The notes below the pieces were generated by a model that was not told the origin of the DNA, did no database searches, and saw only the letters and a program-made list of their open reading frames with translations. 64,000 nt of DNA from G963675935 sp963675935 (GTDB lineage Bacteria > Planctomycetota > Planctomycetia > Pirellulales > Thermoguttaceae): positions 1,550,001 to 1,614,000 of the forward strand of contig CAXXPV010000003.1 of the NCBI GenBank assembly GCA_963675935.2, read 5' to 3'. This document shows positions 59,958 to 64,000 of this stretch, piece after piece. The position numbers and the translations under genes are program-made. The stretch's first letter is position 1. Every line of letters starts with the position of its first letter.

Positions 59958-62855
59958 CTAATTTCCAAATATCCTAAGAATTTCTGCAATTACTTCATCT
60001 TGATTGGCCTTGGTTGATTTGCCAAGGATTTCAATCGTGCCATCCGCAAGTTGACGGAAGTAGATTCTCGCTCCGTCCCTCGCACGCGCCTCTAGGATGC
60101 CTTTTCCAATTGCCTTTGTTCCGATACCCGGATTGAGATTGCCTGCGGCTAGTTTACCGGCCAGATTATTAAGCGAGCCTTGCGCTGATTTCCCAGCAGC
60201 CTCCGCGGCCCGGACAAGTTTCGAACTCTCGCTGATTCGAGAGACCATACGCAGCTTTCCAGCAACCTTGGCCGCCATTGCAGCCTTTGGTGCCGCCGTT
60301 GCAGCCTTTGACGCCGCTGCGGCACCCTTTGAGGCTGTCGCCAGCTTTGGAATCTGCGCAACCATACCAATAGGAGCAATCATGCCGAGTGTGGGATCGC
60401 CGGCATTCATTTCCCAGTTTTCTTTAGAACCCGGATATAGGAAATTCGCCCAGGCAGGCCACCATTTAGGCGGCTGTTTTATGCGTCCCACCACCATACC
60501 GGTTCCTTCCGAATCCGTCGCATTTATTGGGCTATTTCCACAATATCGACTGGTATTCGTATCCCGCCCATTAAACCGAATCCAATCCTCGTTTTCCCAA
60601 CGGCCGACTTTCGGATCATACCAGCGGGTCGTGTTGTATTGGGAACCCGTGGCTTCATCGAACGCTCGGCCGGTGTAGCCGAAGAGACAATCGACGGCGG
60701 CGTTCGTTTGCGACTTGAGATTGCCGTAGGAGTCGTAGACGCGATGGTTGGCGATTGCCGTAATGCCGGTTTCGCTGTCGTAGCTGGCCAAGTCGTTGAT
60801 CGTGCCCTGCTGATTCGCCAGCGGCCAAACGACGTTGCCGGGCGAGGACGGCGTTGTCACTTGCTCATCGGCCATGAGTTGGTCCACCGCGTTGGCCTGC
60901 CACAAGTAACGGTCCGAAAGGTTTGAAAGGTTCAAGGGGCCGGAACCGGTCTTCTTGAACTGCAACGTAATCTGATCGCCATCATACGAGTAACCGATGG
61001 TGCAGTCAATCACGCCGTCGCCGTCCGAGTCGATGGTCTCGGCAATCCAGCGGTTTTCTACATCGTAGAAGTAATCGACGACCTGCGACGGCGAATTGCC
61101 GCTATAGGTCGCAAAGGTCGCATAGGAGGTCACTTCGACCAGCCGGTTTCGGGCGTCCCAGGCGTAGACGGTCGCGTCGGTGTCGCCTGCGTCAAATTCG
61201 CCGTCTTCGTCCGCGTCGATGTAGCGAAGCACGCGGTTGCCTTCATTAGCATAAGCGTAGGTGTACGTGCCATCGGAAAGCAATTGGTTGTCGAGGCCGG
61301 TCGTGTACGTGGAGCCATTCGCCGTGACGCGATTGCCGTTTGCGTCGTAGGTGTAACTTTCATCGGTCAATGACTCGTTGGAATAGTCGGCCGAGAGAAG
61401 TTGGCCGAGGGCGTCGTAGGTGTAGGTGACCGAGCCGTCGGACGACGTGACGGTGGTGAGAAGCTGGCCAATGGAACTTTCCGAAAGGGCCTCTTCAATG
61501 CCGGTCGTGTCGCAAGTCGGCAACATCGAAAGGCCGGCCCTCACCCCCTGCCCCTCTCCCGGAAGGAGAGGGGAGACCGAGGCCGTCGCGTATAACGCCA
61601 CGCCCGAGAATGCGTATTGGGTCAGAATCGTGTCGCCTTGGTGGTAGACCAGCCCGACCAGAAGACCGTCGGCGTCGTAAACGTAATCGGCCGTGACGAC
61701 AAGCTCATCGTCTTCGTATCGGGTGATCGACGCGACCTGGCCCAATTCATTATAGGAAAGCGTCACGTCAATATCGGCCACCGCGTTGCCGCCGGTCACG
61801 CCGTGGCGTGAAATCGCCGTCAACTGCCCGGTCGAATCGTAAGCGTACTCATCGACATAATCGCTCACCCCGCCGATGGTGACCGCGACGCTGCTGACCA
61901 GCTCGGCGTCGTTGTAGGCGTAGGCGTAAACCACCGTTGGCGTCAGGTCGCTCGACTCCGTGACGCTCGTCACCAGTCCGTCTTCGCTGTAGGTGTAAAC
62001 GATCGACGAGGCATCGTCGGTCTCCGAAAGCATCCGGCCGGCGGAATCGTAGGTGTAATCAATCGTGTTGAGCGCGTTGATTTCATTGTCGGCGTCCGTC
62101 GCGTCGGCGTACCACGTCTCTTGCGTGACGTTGCCGGCGGCGTCATAGGCATAGGTGCGAACCGCGCCGTTGGCGTCGGTGTAGCGAGTCAACTGGCCGT
62201 TTTCGTCGTAGGCGTAGTACCGGCTGTTGTCGAGCGCGTCGGTTTCTTCGACGACCTGGTTATTCTCGTCATAAACCCAGGTGGTGGTGTTGCCGACCGG
62301 ATCGGTCAGGCTATCGAGATTGCCCGACTCGTCGTAGGTGAAGCTCGTCTCGCCGGCGTAGGCGGCCATCGCCGTTATCAACATCGACGAGCCGGTGCTG
62401 GTGTCAATGGGCGCGGAGGCGTGCAGGCCGAACAAGTAGCCGTCCGAATACCTATAGCCGGTCTGCGTATCCCAAGAATGAGGATAGTAGGCGCCGTTGA
62501 TATAACGGCTGTCGGAACCATAGAAGTTGGCGTAGGAGACGGTCTGGTCGTAGCTGTCGCTATACGACGTGGGATTGCCGTACATGTCGTCGTCATAGCC
62601 GTCCTTCTCGCCACTCACGTGGTTCACGCCCGCCGACGACATCGACCACGAATCGACGCTGTGCTGGGTATGGTAGTTGGGAACGCCATTGTAGAACGAG
62701 GGAGAAAGGGGGTAAAACGCTATGTAGCCGTTCTTAACATCGTACACCGCCGTGCCGCTGCCGCTTGTGGCTGTCCAAGTCGAGCCGTCGTTTACCCAAT
62801 CGAGAGTGTTGCGGCGATAGACGCCGCTGCCGGAGTAGGAGTGAATGGACATCAT
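59958..62855 (-). CDS. RHS/YD-repeat protein with putative RelE/ParE-like toxin tip (cassette 2)
   Basis: 965 residues. The first half matches cassette 1, including many YD repeats. After the RHS-core end (YCGNSPINATDSEGTG, about residue 785), the tip is unrelated to cassette 1: a hydrophobic/Ala-rich linker (residues 820-885) and a short basic end region with GIGTKAIGKGILEARARDGA then IYFRQLADGTIEILGKSTKA. That ending resembles RelE/ParE-like RNase toxins, by pattern only. Residues near 440-450 include an in-frame insertion (SPLLPGEGQGVRAG) absent from cassette 1. An immunity candidate follows. Confidence 0.82.
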   Translation of the reverse strand: MMSIHSYSGSGVYRRNTLDWVNDGSTWTATSGSGTAVYDVKNGYIAFYPLSPSFYNGVPNYHTQHSVDSWSMSSAGVNHVSGEKDGYDDDMYGNPTSYSDSYDQTVSYANFYGSDSRYINGAYYPHSWDTQTGYRYSDGYLFGLHASAPIDTSTGSSMLITAMAAYAGETSFTYDESGNLDSLTDPVGNTTTWVYDENNQVVEETDALDNSRYYAYDENGQLTRYTDANGAVRTYAYDAAGNVTQETWYADATDADNEINALNTIDYTYDSAGRMLSETDDASSIVYTYSEDGLVTSVTESSDLTPTVVYAYAYNDAELVSSVAVTIGGVSDYVDEYAYDSTGQLTAISRHGVTGGNAVADIDVTLSYNELGQVASITRYEDDELVVTADYVYDADGLLVGLVYHQGDTILTQYAFSGVALYATASVSPLLPGEGQGVRAGLSMLPTCDTTGIEEALSESSIGQLLTTVTSSDGSVTYTYDALGQLLSADYSNESLTDESYTYDANGNRVTANGSTYTTGLDNQLLSDGTYTYAYANEGNRVLRYIDADEDGEFDAGDTDATVYAWDARNRLVEVTSYATFATYSGNSPSQVVDYFYDVENRWIAETIDSDGDGVIDCTIGYSYDGDQITLQFKKTGSGPLNLSNLSDRYLWQANAVDQLMADEQVTTPSSPGNVVWPLANQQGTINDLASYDSETGITAIANHRVYDSYGNLKSQTNAAVDCLFGYTGRAFDEATGSQYNTTRWYDPKVGRWENEDWIRFNGRDTNTSRYCGNSPINATDSEGTGMVVGRIKQPPKWWPAWANFLYPGSKENWEMNAGDPTLGMIAPIGMVAQIPKLATASKGAAAASKAATAAPKAAMAAKVAGKLRMVSRISESSKLVRAAEAAGKSAQGSLNNLAGKLAAGNLNPGIGTKAIGKGILEARARDGARIYFRQLADGTIEILGKSTKANQDEVIAEILRIFGN
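61540..61587. repeat. CCCTCTCCC-type palindrome inside RHS cassette 2
   Basis: CCCCTGCCCCTCTCCCGGAA followed by GGAGAGGGG is an inverted repeat read in frame in RHS cassette 2. The matching place in cassette 1 (near 58240-58270) lacks it. Confidence 0.8.
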
Positions 62856-63117
62856 TGATTATCGGTTGCCTAGTTTGTCATAATCAGTGATGTCCCCTTT
62901 TCCGACCTCAGCGTAAACGTAATCGGCCGTGACGACAAGCTCATCGTCTTCGTAGCGACGAAGGTTGAATTGTCAAAGAACAAACAGGCTCAAATGTTAC
63001 TTGTTGAAAAATCAGTGATGTCCCGTTTTCAGGCTCCGTTTTCAGGCTCCTTGATGATACCCGATGGCGAGGTTGAATTGTCAAAGAACAAACAGCCGCA
63101 AAGCAATCGTTATGACA
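62856..63117. other. short gene-free stretch with displaced RHS fragments
   Basis: Bases 62911-62957 repeat a piece of RHS coding sequence (CGTAAACGTAATCGGCCGTG, same as near 61677-61696), and GTTGAATTGTCAAAGAACAA occurs twice (62964 and 63073). These look like leftovers of past cassette rearrangement. Confidence 0.6.
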
Positions 63118-63456
63118 CTATCGCCAATTATCCATCTTGCCATTATCGGTTCGTGTCCCGCGAATCCCCCGTGTCCCGCGAATCCCCCGCGAATCCCCCC
63201 AATCTTCTTCGTGAATTCCATATTCAAACTCGGCTTGCTTCTTGGCCACTTCAATGGTTTCGTGCCATGTATCACCGACACAGTTCCCATCTATATCATA
63301 TCGGAAGAGATATATCCCAGTATTATCATCGACTATTTCCACGGAAGATGCTACGGAATAGTTCTTGGCAATAATACTCCCATCATCCTGAATCTCTCCG
63401 ACCTCATGTGAAGTCCGACCTACATCAACCGTTACCTTTGCATATAGCTTCTTCAT
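63118..63456 (-). CDS. candidate immunity protein of the RHS tip at the window edge
   Basis: 112 residues from the ATG at 63456 (MKKLYAKVTVDVGRTSHEVG, then YLFRYDIDGNCVGDTWHETI and KKQAEFEYGI). The layout, a small acidic protein 9 bases after an RHS tip gene, is that of immunity proteins. I recall similar sequences beside RHS genes, but cannot name the family. The last 25 residues (RGIRGTRGIRGTRTD) come from a short tandem repeat at 63160-63200 and seem added; the native end was probably near GIHEEDWG. Confidence 0.6.
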   Translation of the reverse strand: MKKLYAKVTVDVGRTSHEVGEIQDDGSIIAKNYSVASSVEIVDDNTGIYLFRYDIDGNCVGDTWHETIEVAKKQAEFEYGIHEEDWGDSRGIRGTRGIRGTRTDNGKMDNWR

Positions 63457-63465
63457 GCCTGTCCT

Positions 63466-64000
63466 CTATGGTGTCACTGGGATATGGAGATTTTCAATGA
63501 TACGCCCGGCATAGTCCAATGCCTCAAAATGAACATGGGAGCCCAATCCACTTTTTGTTCCGTGTCCAAGAACATCAAGATCACCTGCCGTCATCCTGAA
63601 TTGACGTAAACCATCAGCAGATCGAAATACTCCACTTCCTCTTGGCCCAATCTCTGTATACCCTCTTCCAAGCCATTTTTCAGCAGCGGAAAGTGCTTTG
63701 CCAGCGTCCATTGTACTGTGGCTGCCGATGTTGCCTAGCCCCTTTACTATTGTCTTTGTAGCGACTGCCTCCGCAGCCGCAGCCTCCGTAGCCGCTGCCT
63801 TAACAACAGATTTACGAGCCAGGGCGCCCGCCGATCCCGCCGAAAGAACAATAGCTGCTCCGTCGGAACCATACTCTGACATCGTTTGCCAGCCTGTTCC
63901 TCCAATGTTGCTCTTGTCATATACATGTTGTAATGCTGCATCGCGTTCCGCCCAAAATCTGGTCGTACCAGGAATAAGACGACCGGGAGAAGTCAGAGCC
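63466..64000 (-). CDS. RHS-type toxin tip, 5' part outside window
   Basis: The frame is open to the window edge (about 178 residues here). It starts within a pre-toxin region (PGRLIPGTTRFWAERDAALQ, then SNIGGTGWQTMSEYGSDGAA), has an Ala-rich linker, and ends with a compact tip: AAEKWLGRGYTEIGPRGSGV, then SADGLRQFRMTAGDLDVLGH and GSHVHFEALDYAGRIIEN. The HVHFE histidines could be catalytic in a nuclease-like toxin; this is inferred. An ATG at 63882 inside the frame is not the true start. It sits ahead of an immunity candidate. Confidence 0.65.
   Translation of the reverse strand, partial: ALTSPGRLIPGTTRFWAERDAALQHVYDKSNIGGTGWQTMSEYGSDGAAIVLSAGSAGALARKSVVKAAATEAAAAEAVATKTIVKGLGNIGSHSTMDAGKALSAAEKWLGRGYTEIGPRGSGVFRSADGLRQFRMTAGDLDVLGHGTKSGLGSHVHFEALDYAGRIIENLHIPVTP

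Larger units (their letters stand above)
59547..62903. repeat. 3.3-kb direct repeat of RHS cassette starts
   Basis: RHS cassettes 1 and 2 begin at 59546 and 62855, so the unit is 3309 bases. The first 700 bases or so of each are almost identical, including the upstream block GGTTGCCTAGTTTGTCATAA and TCAGTGATGTCCCC (59556-59590 and 62865-62903). Identity falls toward the tips. A third trace of the block (AATCAGTGATGTCCCGTTTT) is at about 63010-63030. Confidence 0.85.

Noticed and set aside
1..64000. tRNA or rRNA genes
   Set aside because: I looked for cloverleaf-like stretches with GGTTCGA-type T arms and for rRNA motifs and found none I could support; the CGGTTCGATGAG near 54465 belongs to intron-like sequence.

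Overview
The window looks like chromosomal DNA of a planctomycete, most likely of the Pirellulales type. The evidence is family-level: a DUF1559 pseudopilin-like protein with the H-x9-DG motif, a PEP-CTERM protein, an ECF sigma factor overlapping a FecR-like anti-sigma gene, TAT-exported sugar isomerase and Gfo/Idh/MocA proteins, very large TPR proteins, and a high-GC sequence crowded with palindromes. Species cannot be named from the sequence alone.

Layout. 1-9.4 kb: the end of bioD, a VanZ-like protein, a 1441-residue TPR protein, a 3-hydroxyacyl-CoA dehydrogenase, a polysaccharide export lipoprotein and a secreted protein. 9.6-10.8 kb: a complete IS630-type element. 11-15.5 kb: panB, then the conserved translation cluster ffh-rpsP-trmD-rplS-yraN on the minus strand, without rimM between rpsP and trmD. 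16-23.5 kb: serC, a SufR-like regulator with a TAT-exported sugar isomerase and a UroD-family protein, then a divergent oxidoreductase and PfkB kinase pair. 24-32.9 kb: a TPR protein, a secreted OmpA-like protein, PolX, a DRG-like TGS GTPase, a Cys/Tyr-rich secreted protein, proA and an orphan fliM-like gene. 33-39 kb: DUF1559, PEP-CTERM, FecR and ECF sigma genes, and a histone-deacetylase-family gene. 39-45 kb: a membrane-anchored protein, a DUF5615 remnant, mfd and a parvulin-type foldase.

45-64 kb is accessory DNA. Fragments of at least two lineages of group II intron reverse transcriptase are embedded among three IS66-type elements. Two of these are near-identical neighbours on the minus strand; the third differs and lies on the plus strand. 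Next comes an IS3-type element that cuts into an RHS/YD-repeat gene. It is followed by a tandem array of RHS tip and immunity cassettes that runs off the window edge. The two visible YD-repeat copies share almost identical starts but have different C-terminal tips, the arrangement known for polymorphic toxin arrays.

The strongest unexplained theme is short palindromic repeats. At least ten families are scattered through intergenic DNA. Several copies are also inside genes in frame: FecR, Mfd (three tandem 39-bp units) and one of the two RHS copies. Others supply stop codons, and two copies of one family have been hit by separate mobile elements (IS630 and a 128-bp MITE-like element).
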